The notes: generated by a model not told the origin, from the letters alone. Positions 20,908 through 31,808 are shown, numbered from the stretch's first letter. The stretch: DNA of 64,000 nucleotides from Littorina saxatilis (GCF_037325665.1 NC_090255.1:1256850-1320849); one strand, 5' to 3'. A program made the numbers and translations.

Positions 20908-22314
20908 TCAGTAATAATAGGCAGGTACGTTATAATCAGGAGTAGATAAATAGCGTTTGAAATCGCTGATTGAGTTAGTTGTTTTGATGTTGTCTGGCAA
21001 GGTGTTCCACAGGACAGTAGTAGATGGTATAAAAGATCGACGGTATAATTCAGTTTTGCACATGGGGACTCTTCTTTCTAATGGTCTTCTATGATGGTAG
21101 GGGTTAACATCAGAAGTTAAAGGTGGCAAGAGATCTGATAAGTAATGAGGGCATTTGCCATATACCATCTTGTAATATAAAATCAGTTTGTGTCTGCTCC
21201 GTCTTTCTTTTAGGTTACAAAATCCGCTTTCTTTATACAGTTTTTCGTGGCTTGTGCCGCGCACACCACCGATTATAGTCCGAATGGCTTCCAAATGTAG
21301 TTTTTCGAGTGCAGTTGACCAGTACTCTGTGCAGTTGTCCCATATGATGTCTGCGTAGTCAAAATGTGGAAGAACAAAAGATTTATACATAGTTTCCAGA
21401 CTTTTGTGATTTAATCTGTATTTATAATATCTTAAACAATTAATTAATAAGGTGACCTTTTTTATAATGCTTCTCACTTGGAAGTCCCACTTACAATCAT
21501 TCTGCAAGATTACGCCAAGGTGTTTATGTTGGTTCACGTTTTCCAAAACAATATAATTAAAAATGATTGGTTCGGTTGGTATATTATCACGTTTTATGTC
21601 TAACAGTTCCGTTTTTGCTTCGTTAAATTTAACTTTCCACTGTTTTGCCCAGGTATTAATTTTATATAGGTCTGCGTTCAAAATCTGTGCTCGTCTAGTT
21701 GGATCTTCTAAGGACATAGACATGCTCGTGTCATCAGCAAACAACTTTATAACAGATTCAGTATCATTCACAATGTCGTTAATATATATCAGGAATAGCA
21801 AGGGGCCTAGAACAGAACCTTGTGGAACACCTGCCGGGATACATTTTAATGCAGACTTAGCACCCTTAATAACAACCGCCTGGTGGCGATTTGTTAAATA
21901 ATCGTGAAACCATTTCAACAATTGTCCTCTAATTCCTACTAGTTCCAGTTTATATAATAACCCTTTGTGCCAGACTTTTTCAAATGCCTTTGACACATCA
22001 CAAAAAACAGCTTGAGTGGTAATTCCCATATCGTAATTTAAACAGAACTCGTCATAAATAGAAGCCAGTTGACAACTGGTAGAGTCACCAGGAATAAATC
22101 CTGACTGTGCCGGTGTTAATATATCATTTCGCTGTAAAAAGGTGTAAACATGGCTGTGGACACAGCGCTCCATTACCTTCCCAACACAACTTAATAATGA
22201 GATTGGTCGATAATTGTTACAACAATCTGCTGGGCCGGCTTTGTAAATAGGAGTGACATGAGCCGTCTTCCACAAACTAGGATATATACCTTCTCTAAGG
22301 CTTCTATTAAACAA
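20908..22314 (-). CDS. LINE reverse transcriptase ORF (468 codons)
   Basis: RT blocks in order: HVTPIYKAGPADCCNNYRPI, SCVGKVMERCVH, SGFIPGDSTSCQL, FCDVSKAFEKVWHKGLL (block A aspartate present), AGVPQGSVLGPLLFLIYIND (block B), KLFADDTSMSMS (block C, FADD) and thumb motifs such as HKHLGVILQNDCKWD and SFVLPHFDYADIIWDN. The catalytic aspartates look intact. The gene copies element RNA into DNA at the nicked target. The annotated ATG is internal to the domain; the natural reading starts further upstream in the endonuclease. Confidence 0.85.
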   Translation of the reverse strand: MFNRSLREGIYPSLWKTAHVTPIYKAGPADCCNNYRPISLLSCVGKVMERCVHSHVYTFLQRNDILTPAQSGFIPGDSTSCQLASIYDEFCLNYDMGITTQAVFCDVSKAFEKVWHKGLLYKLELVGIRGQLLKWFHDYLTNRHQAVVIKGAKSALKCIPAGVPQGSVLGPLLFLIYINDIVNDTESVIKLFADDTSMSMSLEDPTRRAQILNADLYKINTWAKQWKVKFNEAKTELLDIKRDNIPTEPIIFNYIVLENVNQHKHLGVILQNDCKWDFQVRSIIKKVTLLINCLRYYKYRLNHKSLETMYKSFVLPHFDYADIIWDNCTEYWSTALEKLHLEAIRTIIGGVRGTSHEKLYKESGFCNLKERRSRHKLILYYKMVYGKCPHYLSDLLPPLTSDVNPYHHRRPLERRVPMCKTELYRRSFIPSTTVLWNTLPDNIKTTNSISDFKRYLSTPDYNVPAYYY

Positions 22315-22352
22315 ATATGTCAGGGGTTCTGCTATGGCGTCAACAGCAGCAA

Positions 22353-23595
22353 CTAGAAGTCTGTTGTGAAAGTGGCTTTACCTTTATCAAGGGCTTTAAT
22401 AACCTCTTTAACCTCGTCGACTGTAAGATAAATCTCATTAAGTTCGCTGTCGAAAAAATCAGCTTGAGGCAAATTGTCGTCTGGCGTTTTAAGAACGGAA
22501 TTTTGTGTGAAAAAAATGTTCAGAACGTTAGCTTTTTCCTGGTTTGACTGGTAAATCTTGCCTTCAAAATTAATCGGAGGAATTTCATCAACACCAAGTC
22601 CTTTCTTGTCCATAAATGACTTTACCAACTGCCACCACTTTTTAGTACCAAAGGAACCTTGGTCGGAAATGCGTTCGTCTAACTCTATATAAAATTGCTG
22701 GACTCTGTCTCGCTTAGCTGCTGTAACACGATTACGCGTCTGACGATAACTCAGCCAATCTTCTAAAGAGTTACTCGTTTTTGCTCTCAGGTGAGTTTGA
22801 TCTCTCTCGTCGATTAGCTTTAAAATTTCTGGGGTAATCCAGAGTGCGTCTTTAGGGCGTACAACAACTTCTTTAACAGGCATGAACTGCTTTGCAACAT
22901 TCATAAAAGTTCTACTAAAAACATCAATGCTATCATTTAACATTTCATTCGTCACCATACCTGTCCAATCAACTTGTGAAAGAGCGTTACAAAACCCTTC
23001 TATATTCAATTTATCGTAATTGAAAATAGTTCGTTTAAAGGAGTTACTTACATTTACAGTACTTTTTAATATCGCCCGTGGTACGCTGTGATCGCTGCAA
23101 ACTGGTGGCAAAACATCTACAGATTTAATTATTTGTGGCCTTTGTGTAATTATAAGGTCTATGCAGGTACTGCTTGTTTCAGTTATACGTGTCGGAACAT
23201 TGACAAGTTGACAGAGTTGATATGAATGCAACATATTGAAAAAATTGTGAGAAGGAGAACTTAAAAAATCAACGTTAAAATCACCACAGATCACAAACTT
23301 CAACACTTGACTATTTACTTTTCTTAAACTTTCGTCTACTAATTCCCAATATTGAACATTTCCATTTGGTGGACGGTAAAATGAACCTATCAAAATACTT
23401 TCTTTATTCAGTTTTATCTCGACCCACACGGCTTCTAGTCCGACGACGTTAAACTCAGGACGGGGTTTATAATACAAATAATTTTTTACATAGATTGCTA
23501 CTCCGCCATAAGGATGGTCTGGACGGTCAAGTCGAACAGGGGGACTGAAATTTGGAATCAGTAATGAGGAGTTATCATCAGAAGGACTGTAAAGA
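22353..23595 (-). pseudogene. LINE endonuclease domain, N-terminally truncated
   Basis: A minus-strand frame of 430 codons opens at 23645, but its first 16 or so codons lie in flanking R1 and duplication sequence, so the element's own coding begins near 23595. Recognisable are YGGVAIYVKN, IGSFYRPPNG (EEP block), VICGDFNVDFL (catalytic Asp-x-Asn), the LIITQRP segment and CSDHSVPRAIL (SDH end). Then comes a linker with WWQLVKSFMDKKGLG, then the N-terminal edge of RT (VKEVIKALDKGKA), where the frame is lost. It nicks target DNA in the intact family. Confidence 0.85.
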
Positions 23596-23622
23596 CTGTA
23601 AAGACTGATCAGGCATCCTGCA
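23596..23622. repeat. Right target duplication and resumed R1 copy B
   Basis: CTGTAAAGACTG at 23596-23607 followed by GATCAGGCATCCTGCA, as in R1 copy A before its SINE. R1 probably continues with TGAGAAGAGTTATTTCCC to an unknown end. Confidence 0.85.
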
Positions 23623-23908
23623 TGAGAAGAGTTATTTCCCTTCAATGTATAATGAAGTAAGAGTTACCTCCCTTTGCTTCTAGACATTTCCTGAACTGTC
23701 CGGTTGATTTTTTCTTCTTCATTTCTTCTCCTCATAGGAGCAATAGAGAGTCCGTAATATCACTGGCATTATGTGCTTACTACAGGTGAACAGTAGGCAC
23801 TCAACTGGCCTTGCACTATATGGATTGTATTCAATAAAGGGGAGGTCCATAATCTGAGAAAGGAAACAATGTCTCGAGAAACTAAACCCCAGGTGCAAAT
23901 CTGTGGCT

Positions 23909-24271
23909 CCGGAAGTTGCTTTCGATAATGGGGCAGACAACTCCCGTAAACCCTTCGAGGCTTACTTCCCTTCTATTGTCGTTAGTTTCATGGCTGACGA
24001 ACAGCTGTTACTTACGTTCACATGCAGCTATCGAGAGGACGTCAGCCTGCCGTCACTTAGCCAAAATGAAATGTTTCTCCGCTAAATTCAAGTGGTATAG
24101 TTATTTCGATGGAGACAAACAACTGAAGCAGGTTTGTCTAAAGAGCGGCATATGGCATGGCCGAAGAGCAAAATGGTAAGTCTATACGCTGCCAAACGAC
24201 AACAAAGAAGGGAAGTAAGCCTCGAATGGTTTACGGGAGTTGTCTGCCCCATTATTGAAAGATACTTCCGG
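23909..24271. mobile_element. Long-TIR element (MITE-like), 363 bp
   Basis: The left arm starts CCGGAAGTTGCTTTCGATAA and contains ATGGGGCAGACAACTCCCGT and GGCTTACTTCCCTTCT. The right arm is its inverse: AGAAGGGAAGTAAGCC at about 24211, ACGGGAGTTGTCTGCCCCAT, ending ATACTTCCGG at 24271. Arms are about 90 bp with roughly 10% mismatch by eye. The centre is unrelated to the arms. No transposase. Flanking duplication was not clear. Confidence 0.8.
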
Positions 24272-25167
24272 TTATAACCATCAGAAAACAATAAATTGTG
24301 CGTTCTCACGATCATTGAGGTCTGAATTCTGTTTAATAACTTTGTTATTATCATTCTCCTTAAGCCTATCTGTCTAATAAGTCGAACTAAAATGGGCTAC
24401 GTTCAGCCTTTGTACATTTCCTTCTGTGATGTGACTATTGGATGACGTCATCGAACCTTCGTTGCCTAAGCTAAATTTGAATGGAAGCTCGCGCCATCAT
24501 GTTAGCGTAGGGTCCTAAATGTGAACGACTCTCGCACAAGTTCTCAAAGGCGTGGTGACCCCTTGCACATCCGGTCGAGTACATGTGCATTTTGGAATGT
24601 CAAGGACGACAGAAAGTAGAGCCAGCTATGATGTATTTCGTGCACCCTTATTTATCCTCTATTTTATGTGTTATGAGAGTGCAATAGTTACATCATAGAT
24701 ATAACAAGAGAACAATGGAAATACAAGAAATATACCAAGAGTACATTTACAGAGACAAAGAAGGGAGGTCATGTGTGTGTGAACGACGTAAGTGCTATTG
24801 ATTTTTTCACAATGTATTTGCTAATCTTTGAGGCATTATTACTTTCAACAACAACAAGAACAAACAGCCAGAGTGTTTTTCAGTCTTGAGAAAGCTTTGA
24901 CCCAGTGTGAACACTAGCTGAGATTAAAAAATCCAAAAGAATCTGTACACTACACCGGCTGACACGTCTGAGGCGATCGAGGTCACTGGGCCCAGTAATG
25001 TTACGTCGATATTCCGGGCATATGCAAGGACTTTCAGCGCTTAGTCAGTTAACGCTCGCTTAGGGATTGCATTATTATTGTTACGGCCACGAGCAGTGTC
25101 ATCAAAATGAAAATCAATCAAACGACTCACTAGACATGTGTCAATCTGTCTTGACTAATTCCACTTG
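24272..25167. other. Unannotated stretch
   Basis: No gene or repeat was recognised. A second CRE-like TGACGTCA sits at about 24443. Confidence 0.25.
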
Positions 25168-25325
25168 GTCTCTTCTTCTGTCTTCTGCGTTCGTGGGCTG
25201 AAACTCCCTCGTACACTCGTGTTTTTTGCACGAGTGGAATTTTACGTGCATGACCGTTTTTTTACCCCGCCATGTAGGCAGCCATACGCCGTTTTCGGAG
25301 GAACATTCCACTTAGTCATGACACG
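25168..25325 (-). mobile_element. SINE 3' fragment (52565 family)
   Basis: Read on the minus strand it carries CGGCGTATGGCTGCC, ATGGCGGGGTAAAAAAACGG, AAACACGAGTG and TCAGCCCACGAACGCAGAAG, matching the 3' half of the SINE at 52565 (GGCGTGTGGCTGC, ATGGCGGGGTAATAACGG, AAACACGAGTG). The tRNA head is absent. Confidence 0.8.
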
Positions 25326-25979
25326 GCAATACTCATTGCAATTCCATTAGCTTGTTTAGCAACACATACAGTAGCTGTTTGTGAACATAAATTATCCTTT
25401 TCACCGGAAGCTAAGACTGCACAGTAAATTAACCCTGATATCTATGTCATTAAGATAACATGACACGTGTTTATTCACGCTTTGGTCTTCAATCTCACAC
25501 TTGCCTCACAGTATATTTTTTCTCTTTGAGACAACTAAGAACGGCCGTATCCTCCTGTTGAATACGGTTTTTTTGCAGGAAGGTTTCTCGATTCCAAACG
25601 CCCTAGGGAGTGCCGCAGATTACTATTATTCTGTTGTCTGGTCTTTTGGCGTGTCCCAGTCGCTAATGCAGTCGTATCACTGCTATTGACATGGCGTTTG
25701 GGCTATCACATTTCCGAACATATGCTATCTGTGTCAACCTGTACAACACAGTTATGATCCGAATTTCAGCGTCTCATGGAATAGCAGCCCGATATGTCTT
25801 CAATTAGTTCTAAATCCTTACGCTCGTCATCGAAAACTATTGCGCTATCTACGTCTTCCTACCTTCGTCCATATCACGCGACACAACAATATGTGCAGGA
25901 GTTAAGTCGAATTGAAACCCCTATCTGTGAGTTGATGGGTTGCCTGACGAACATAATTATCGTCTTTTCTTATTTGCAG
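25326..25979. other. Unannotated stretch
   Basis: Intron-like sequence with a pyrimidine tract before 25980; nothing else supported. Confidence 0.25.
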
Positions 25980-26100
25980 GAGCAACATGCGGTTAACTGG
26001 AACTTCACAGAATACCAAGAGTGTGTGAAACCTGGGTTGGTACCAAACACCCTGGTCTATTCGAAGGCTGCGTCAGTGTCGAAAACACAGGCAGCCGTTG
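25980..26100 (+). CDS. Candidate host exon
   Basis: TTTTCTTATTTGCAG precedes an open segment reading EQHAVNWNFTEYQECVKPGL and on to about SKTQAAV, then it runs into GT repeats. Composition is protein-like for about 40 residues. No convincing donor was found, so the right edge is arbitrary. Confidence 0.25.
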
Positions 26101-26140
26101 TAGTCTGTGTTTGTATGTGTTTGTGCGCATGCGCGCGATC

Positions 26141-26280
<140 letters not shown>

Positions 26281-26383
26281 GAGTTCATTTGTCTGCTCGT
26301 TTCTTCTGTGTGATTATGGTTCCATATGTGTCCAGCTGTTTTGCAAATGTGTTGAAGAATATCTATTGTGTATGTGTGTGCAG

Positions 26384-26446
26384 CATCCCAACTCGGGTAA
26401 ACCGGAGGAGACAACGTCCTCCATTGTCCTGTTTGACAAGGCTTGA
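26384..26446 (+). CDS. Candidate terminal host exon
   Basis: TGTGTATGTGTGTGCAG precedes a 63-bp open segment reading HPNSGKPEETTSSIVLFDKA and a TGA stop. The phase-0 reading matches that of the piece at 25980. Short length and the GT-rich surroundings make this tentative. Confidence 0.25.
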   Translation, partial: HPNSGKPEETTSSIVLFDKA

Positions 26447-27076
26447 ACATTTGGATTCGTTTATATAATTAATGAAAGTGTGTGCCTTTTTCTTCCCTCT
26501 TTTTTTGTGTTCGATTGTTTGTTTATTTGTTTTCACTAATGGTTTAGAAATAACTTTGTATGTGCGTGCTTTATGGATGAAATGTACAAGGAGTCTGAAA
26601 ACATCACAATATTTCACACACCTTTCTAAGTGATAAAAGAGAAGACAATAAGAATCACTTAATTAGAATGTTGTGGACGTGAACCCCCTAAGGCCGTGAG
26701 TAGCTGTCCCTGTGAAGGTGTCATCACTGTCACCATAGACTTGTAGCGTCACAGCCTGTTTCGTCATCCACAGCAACTAACAGAGAAATGATGGTATTAC
26801 TGGAGCTGTTGTGACATTCGTGTGGAGCTTGAAAAAAACACATATTAAACTTTAATGCAATAAGCAAATAATCTGGGACAAACAGTTGGTGACGGCTTTT
26901 TACGACGGACTTCGATCATTTACATTTTTCTCAGCGCCCTTCAAGGGTATTTTGCTGATGAAGAGAAATGCCACATGTTATGCAGACAAGCGCAAGAACA
27001 ATTAAGCGACCATAAATAAATAAGCTATAAACAGTTAGATCAAGCGAAAACGTTGAGTTAGTACCATTTTAAAAGC
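26447..27076. other. Spacer upstream of the EEP gene
   Basis: No gene seen. An in-frame TAG at 27059-27061 fixes 27077 as the first ATG of the gene that follows. Confidence 0.4.
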
Positions 27077-28498
27077 ATGGAAGGAAGCAGACAAACAAAC
27101 AAAAAAGCTATGCATGGCCAGACAACACCAACACCAACAACACAAGCAACAAAAACAACAACAACCCCACCAAAAACAGCAGCGGCCGCATTATTATCAG
27201 CGACCCCTGGCCAGGCGTCATCTACAAAAACAAAAACTAAGAAGACAAACAAAGGAGAAGAGAGAAATGGAAAGAAAGACTCAGCAAAAGGAACAACAAG
27301 TAATGACCAAACACCAAAAGAAACAAACATGGATAAGGCGAAAGAAACACCTCCACCAAGAACACAAGCAACACCGTCTGACATTGCTCAGGGGGCAACA
27401 TCAGCAGCAACAACACCAGCAGGATCAGAGGAAGCAGAAGCACATGTTGCGAGTTACCAGACAATAACGATAGGGATTCTGTTATTTAATGTTTCGTGTG
27501 GTAGCGGTGAAGGCAACACGGCTACAGAAGATGCCCTCATCACGAATATTCTCGCCATATTCGAACAGGTGGAATATTTGATCAACAGTGAGGACCTGTT
27601 CTTGTCGCTCATCACCGACAAAGTTACTGAAAATAAGTGTAATGAGATTAAACCATTGGGCTTGGAGCCTGTCAAAGGACACACTAAAGGTGCACAAGTA
27701 ATCATATTCTGGAATGACAAAGGAGATAACGCAATTTCCGATGAGACAACATGGGATGAGTCCAATGCCTTAATAAACGTAGCAAAATCCGAAAGAGATG
27801 TAGATGAGTGTCTGAGTTCTGTAAAAACAACTGTACAACGATTGCAAGAACGTATATCAAACAGTATCTACACAGCGGAACATAACGATTGCCTACAGAA
27901 TGCAAAAGGTCGTTTACAAAAGGCACACAAATGTTTGGAGGAATCTATGGAGTACCTGGAGAATGTTGATAAATGTCCTGAGATCTTAAGAAAATATATT
28001 GGGAGAACGTCCATTTTCTGGTCTGATCCAACAACTCTATTGAACATTCGCCTGTTGGTTGTTTCTTGGCATGGTCCGCACACGGGTGTAACATCTCTGG
28101 AGCAACAAGACATTTTGAAAAACCTCGTTGAGTACGTGGAGGGATTGAGGCGAAAGTTCAAAGCAGATGTAGCAATGATTGGTGGTGATTTCAATCTACC
28201 CATGGGAGCAGCACAAACAGTCGTTGCCAATATAATGAACAAGTATGGCATACCTCCTGCCCTTGTCTCCGATCTGCCTGGAATCGTGCAGCTGGGTCGA
28301 ACCGTTGTACTTGACTTTCTGGTCGTGTGGTCCCCTCAATGCCTAGTTAACTTTGAGGTCGAGGCAAGCCGCCAACTATTTCCCTCAGAAGACCGCCCAG
28401 ACCGTTCGCAGTCATCGAGGCTCTGGCCTTTTGACCACCCAGTCCTGTTGTACAAGCTGACAATAAGGAAACCCTTGCCAGCATCTGAGACAAATTGA
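27077..28498 (+). CDS. EEP-domain protein with disordered Thr/Lys/Gln-rich N-terminus, 473 aa
   Basis: Intact single-exon frame; the first ATG after an in-frame stop at 27059-27061. Residues 1-125 are low-complexity, rich in Thr, Lys, Gln, Pro and Ala. The EEP-like domain spans about 128-465: TIGILLFN (N138, first active-site strand), an insert with helical, charged sequence at about 232-300, RLLVVSWHGPHTGV (H332, H335), MIGGDFNLP (D371, N373, the catalytic Asp-x-Asn pair), VLDFLVVWSP and FDHPVLLYKL (D453-H454, the terminal catalytic Asp-His). No signal peptide, membrane segment or reverse transcriptase follows, so it is not simply a LINE fragment. EEP enzymes cleave phosphodiester or phosphomonoester bonds; the substrate here is unknown. 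A broken paralogue lies at 5160-7359. The lack of introns could mean an old retrocopy or a lineage-specific single-exon family. Confidence 0.8.
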   Translation: MEGSRQTNKKAMHGQTTPTPTTQATKTTTTPPKTAAAALLSATPGQASSTKTKTKKTNKGEERNGKKDSAKGTTSNDQTPKETNMDKAKETPPPRTQATPSDIAQGATSAATTPAGSEEAEAHVASYQTITIGILLFNVSCGSGEGNTATEDALITNILAIFEQVEYLINSEDLFLSLITDKVTENKCNEIKPLGLEPVKGHTKGAQVIIFWNDKGDNAISDETTWDESNALINVAKSERDVDECLSSVKTTVQRLQERISNSIYTAEHNDCLQNAKGRLQKAHKCLEESMEYLENVDKCPEILRKYIGRTSIFWSDPTTLLNIRLLVVSWHGPHTGVTSLEQQDILKNLVEYVEGLRRKFKADVAMIGGDFNLPMGAAQTVVANIMNKYGIPPALVSDLPGIVQLGRTVVLDFLVVWSPQCLVNFEVEASRQLFPSEDRPDRSQSSRLWPFDHPVLLYKLTIRKPLPASETN

Positions 28499-29289
28499 TT
28501 TATCAGCATTTTTCAACGAAAAGAGATTTTTTGTCATGAACTAGCTAGAGAAAAGCGTTCTGAGTACCATGCAAAACACACGGACAAAGACACCCACAGG
28601 TTGACTCCTTCGGATATTCGCGCCGGATAAATAGACACAACATGTTTTGCTCTCATAACAGAAAAGATACTGTCCGAATAACATGAAGAAGGGTAGTATG
28701 TCTAAAATGTCCTTTAAACAGCTTCCCAGAATGAATTCACGATGTCACTAATTAAAGTTAGTGTCCAACAAATTGGGGTTTCAAGGCCTAAGACTTTCGC
28801 TTTGATCCTCAACCATGGACCAGTACAACCTTTTTAATGGGAAGCGTTCTTCCACTTGTACACATACCAACAATCTAGTCTAGTTGCTGAGTGAGATTTT
28901 GTTCTGAATAAGTTTTGAATCCGACACAAATGGAAAGAGGCTCCTTTGTGTTATTTCCCAACATTATAACAGTTTGAACACATTCGTGGTGGGATGGTAC
29001 ACAATTGTTTGCCTTGGAATGAAAGTGTCATATTCAATATTTTGTTGGTGTGCCTGTTTTATAATGTTTGTGATGTTAACTTGTGCAAATGGTTACATTC
29101 TGTTTAGTGTTTCAAAGTTGGATGGCTTTCTTTTGTTTTTGATATGTATAAATGTAGTCCCTGTGATGATAACTGTTGTATTACGCTGTGGTGGTACTTA
29201 TTCTAAGCATGTCAGTTATCATTATAGATGATCATACTTTTTACGAAATGCTTCTGTGATTTTGCAATGTTTTTTTAATTTGTATCTGT
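28499..29289. other. Downstream flank of the EEP gene
   Basis: T-rich sequence, possibly 3' untranslated region; no ORF of credible composition. Confidence 0.3.
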
Positions 29290-29535
29290 TATAGTCGATT
29301 TCTCTTGATTGTAGCTCCTGTGATAAATATGCATTCATGATTCGTAGTTAAGCATTTTAGTATTCTTTTTGTGGTATGTATGTTGTATGTTTTTGTTCTC
29401 TTGCATTTGTTGAGTGTTATTGACATGTTTTTTTTTATTTGTATTGATTTGCATTTGTTCAAGCGTGCATTTGTTAGTCCACATGAGCTATGGAGGCTAT
29501 GTGTTGTTCACACTAGCAACATATTATGTGTATTT
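29290..29535. repeat. S1 segment, left copy
   Basis: 246 bp starting TATAGTCGATTTCTCTTG and ending TATGTGTATTT; repeated almost exactly at 36971-37216. Together with S2 it forms a 0.7-kb direct duplication around the DIRS element. Confidence 0.95.
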
Positions 29536-29844
29536 GGTTTAAACATAAGTTTATTTTAACAAAGGTTACAATCATGACATGTATACAAAGTTCACAGAAA
29601 CAGCAACAAGCTAGAAGCTTATAGTGGTGTTCCTGCATGACATTACAACATAAGGCGGTAACGGGTGAAAAATTTGTCTCAATAAACCAAATCTATTAAT
29701 AACGTAATGAACGTTGCATAATGATTATAAAGAAAGACAGTAAAGGAAGGAAGGAGGGAAAGAAGATGAATAAAAGAAGAGGGATGGGTAGGAGATGTGC
29801 AGAAGTTTAAGTTGTTGTCCGGCTTGTAGAGCATTTATTCTGAC

Positions 29845-31131
29845 TTACCCAAAGCGGCCTGAACGTTCAATGAACGAGTGTACGGTGGAAAAAATTTTCC
29901 TGTTCAAATCTAAAGAATACTGTCTGTCTCCGTTTAAAAGGTGGGGGAGGTGAATTGTGTGATTAGGGAGGGTATGTATAGTTTCTTGACGTGCTTCGCG
30001 ATAATTTGGACAATCGAATATGAAGTGTTGTACGGATTCGGACGGGAATCCACAGTCACAAGATGCATCTGTAGCAACGTGACGTCTCACTAGATCGTTA
30101 TTGAGATCACTTATATATAACCTGAGCTTACAGTGAATTATTTGTGACATGCGATCTCCAGAATAAAAATAACACGGCGGACTTAAATCGTTTTTTGACA
30201 AAAAGTGCTTAAATTCACTTAGGGAATCACTAAGTTTTATATAGTCTGGTAAAGAATTCCAGAGTTGTGTAGTAGATGGGAGAAATGAGTTTCTATATAA
30301 TTCAGTTTTAAACGATGGAACTTTCCTGTCTAGAGGTCTGCGCCGGTGATATGGGTTATTAGTTGATATCAATGGTGGCAATATCGCTAATAAGTAGTTT
30401 GGCACCTTGCGGTGAACGATCTTGTGAAATAATATCAATTTATGACGTTTTCGCCTCTCTAGTAATGAAATAAAGCCTGACTCATCGTACAATTTTTGAT
30501 GGCTTGTACCGCGGACTGCTCCAACAATGGTTCGAATTGCATCTAAGTGAATACTTTCGAGCTCGGTGGCTAACTCCTTAGGGCAGTTGTCCCAGAGAAC
30601 ATCAGCATAATCAAAATGTGGCAATATGAAGGATTTATACATTGTTTCTAAAGCTTTTCTGCCTAGTCTATATTTATAAGATCGTAAGCAAGCTACTAGC
30701 GTACGGCATTTTGCTATAACAGATTTAATATGTAACTCCCACTTACCGTTATTCTGAATAATAATACCAAGATGTTTATGACTTTCAGTTTCTTGTAAAA
30801 TTGTGCCACCGAAGTTCAAAGGGATGTAATCTGGATTCCTTTTCCTGCTTATATTCAGAAGTTTTGTTTTACTTTGATTAAATTTAACTTTCCACTGACT
30901 AGCCCACTGGTCGATTTTTTCAAGATCTGAGTTAAAAATATCTGTTCGCATCTGAGAATTTTCCAGGCTTAAATACATACTTGTATCGTCGGCAAACAGT
31001 TTAATAATGGATTCAACGTTATCAACTATGTCGTTAATGTAAACCAGAAAAAGGAGAGGTCCTAGAATAGAGCCTTGTGGAACGCCTGTTTGCACAGGTA
31101 AGTAGCTAGACATACTTCCTTTAAGCACCAC
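29845..31131 (-). pseudogene. LINE RT, C-terminal part with Cys/His region
   Basis: Starts at block B (TGVPQGSILGPLLFLVYIND), followed by KLFADDTSMYLS (FADD, block C), HKHLGIIIQNNGKWE, SFILPHFDYADVLWDN and RGTSHQKLYDESGF, then the C-terminal CDCGFPSESVQHFIFDCPNY pattern. The catalytic centre residues are present. It continues the RT of the preceding entry. Confidence 0.85.
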
Positions 31132-31161
31132 TGCTTGTTTTCGATCAGTTAAATAGTTTTG

Positions 31162-31785
31162 CTACCAGTTAAACATCTGACCTCGAATCCCTAGTGCAAA
31201 TAACTTTCTCAAAAGACCTTTGTGCCAGACTCTGTCAAATGCTTTGGAAATGTCGAAAAAGATTGCCTGGACAGTAATGCTGTCGTCGAGTGACTTGCAA
31301 AAGTCGTTATATAGGCATGTTAACTGGTACACAGTGGAGTCACCGGGAATAAAACCAGACTGGGAAGGTGTGATTATGTTATTCGATACAAAATAATCAA
31401 ACACATGTTTCTGAACACATTTTTCAAGGACTTTACCTACGCAGCTTAAGAGTGAGATGGGACGATAATTTGAACAGTCTCCTTTATCCCCCTTTTTAAA
31501 TATCGGTGTTATGTGTGCTGTTTTCCATATGCTTGGAAATACGCCCTCATTTAATGATCTTGTAAATAAAATAGATAGAGGTTCTGCTATTATAGGTAAA
31601 CTTGCAATAAGAATCTTATTATGAATTTTATCAGGCCCGACAGCTTTAGATGTATCAAGACTTTCTATTACACTTTTCACTTCTTCAGAAGTCACGACCA
31701 TATCGTCGACAAAAAAATCAGCATTATCTATATCGGGAACATTATCGTCTGTGTCGTTTATTTCTGATTGTTTAACAAAAGACAT
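31162..31785 (-). pseudogene. LINE RT, N-terminal part
   Basis: Contains VKSVIESLDTSKAVGPDKIH (RT block 0/1), TPIFKKGDKGDCSNYRPISL, SGFIPGDSTVYQLTCLYND and AIFFDISKAFDRVWHKGLL (block A aspartate). It ends at RGQMFNW, where the frame is lost just before block B. Confidence 0.85.
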
Positions 31786-31808
31786 ATTAAATATGTGTAT
31801 GTGTATTT

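Larger units (their letters stand above)
20193..23595 (-). mobile_element. Jockey/CR1-like LINE, 5'-truncated, in R1 copy B
   Basis: Flanked by the 12-bp duplication CTGTAAAGACTG. The sense 3' end is AATAAAACATTGTTTAAAC, close to the end of the LINE at 29536, which also finishes GTTTAAACC. Domains in sense order are endonuclease, reverse transcriptase and a C-terminal cysteine/histidine region. The 5' end is cut inside the endonuclease. Two frame changes are visible, one between endonuclease and RT near 22350 and one before the C-terminal region near 20900. The insertion is young relative to R1, since the empty site can be read from copy A. Confidence 0.9.
29536..31797 (-). mobile_element. 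Jockey/CR1-like LINE, 5'-truncated, between S1 and S2
   Basis: Flanked by the 11-bp duplication TATGTGTATTT at 29525-29535 and 31798-31808; the empty site is 37206-37216. Sense 3' end AATAAACTTATGTTTAAACC. The RT and the C-terminal Cys/His region are present, the endonuclease is missing. One frame change near 31150 splits the RT. It is a relative of the LINE at 20193 but clearly a different subfamily, with many substitutions between the proteins. Confidence 0.95.

Noticed and set aside
23903-24354. Three small ORFs with similar peptides near 23903-24354
   Set aside because: They are the two arms of one inverted repeat translated on opposite strands.
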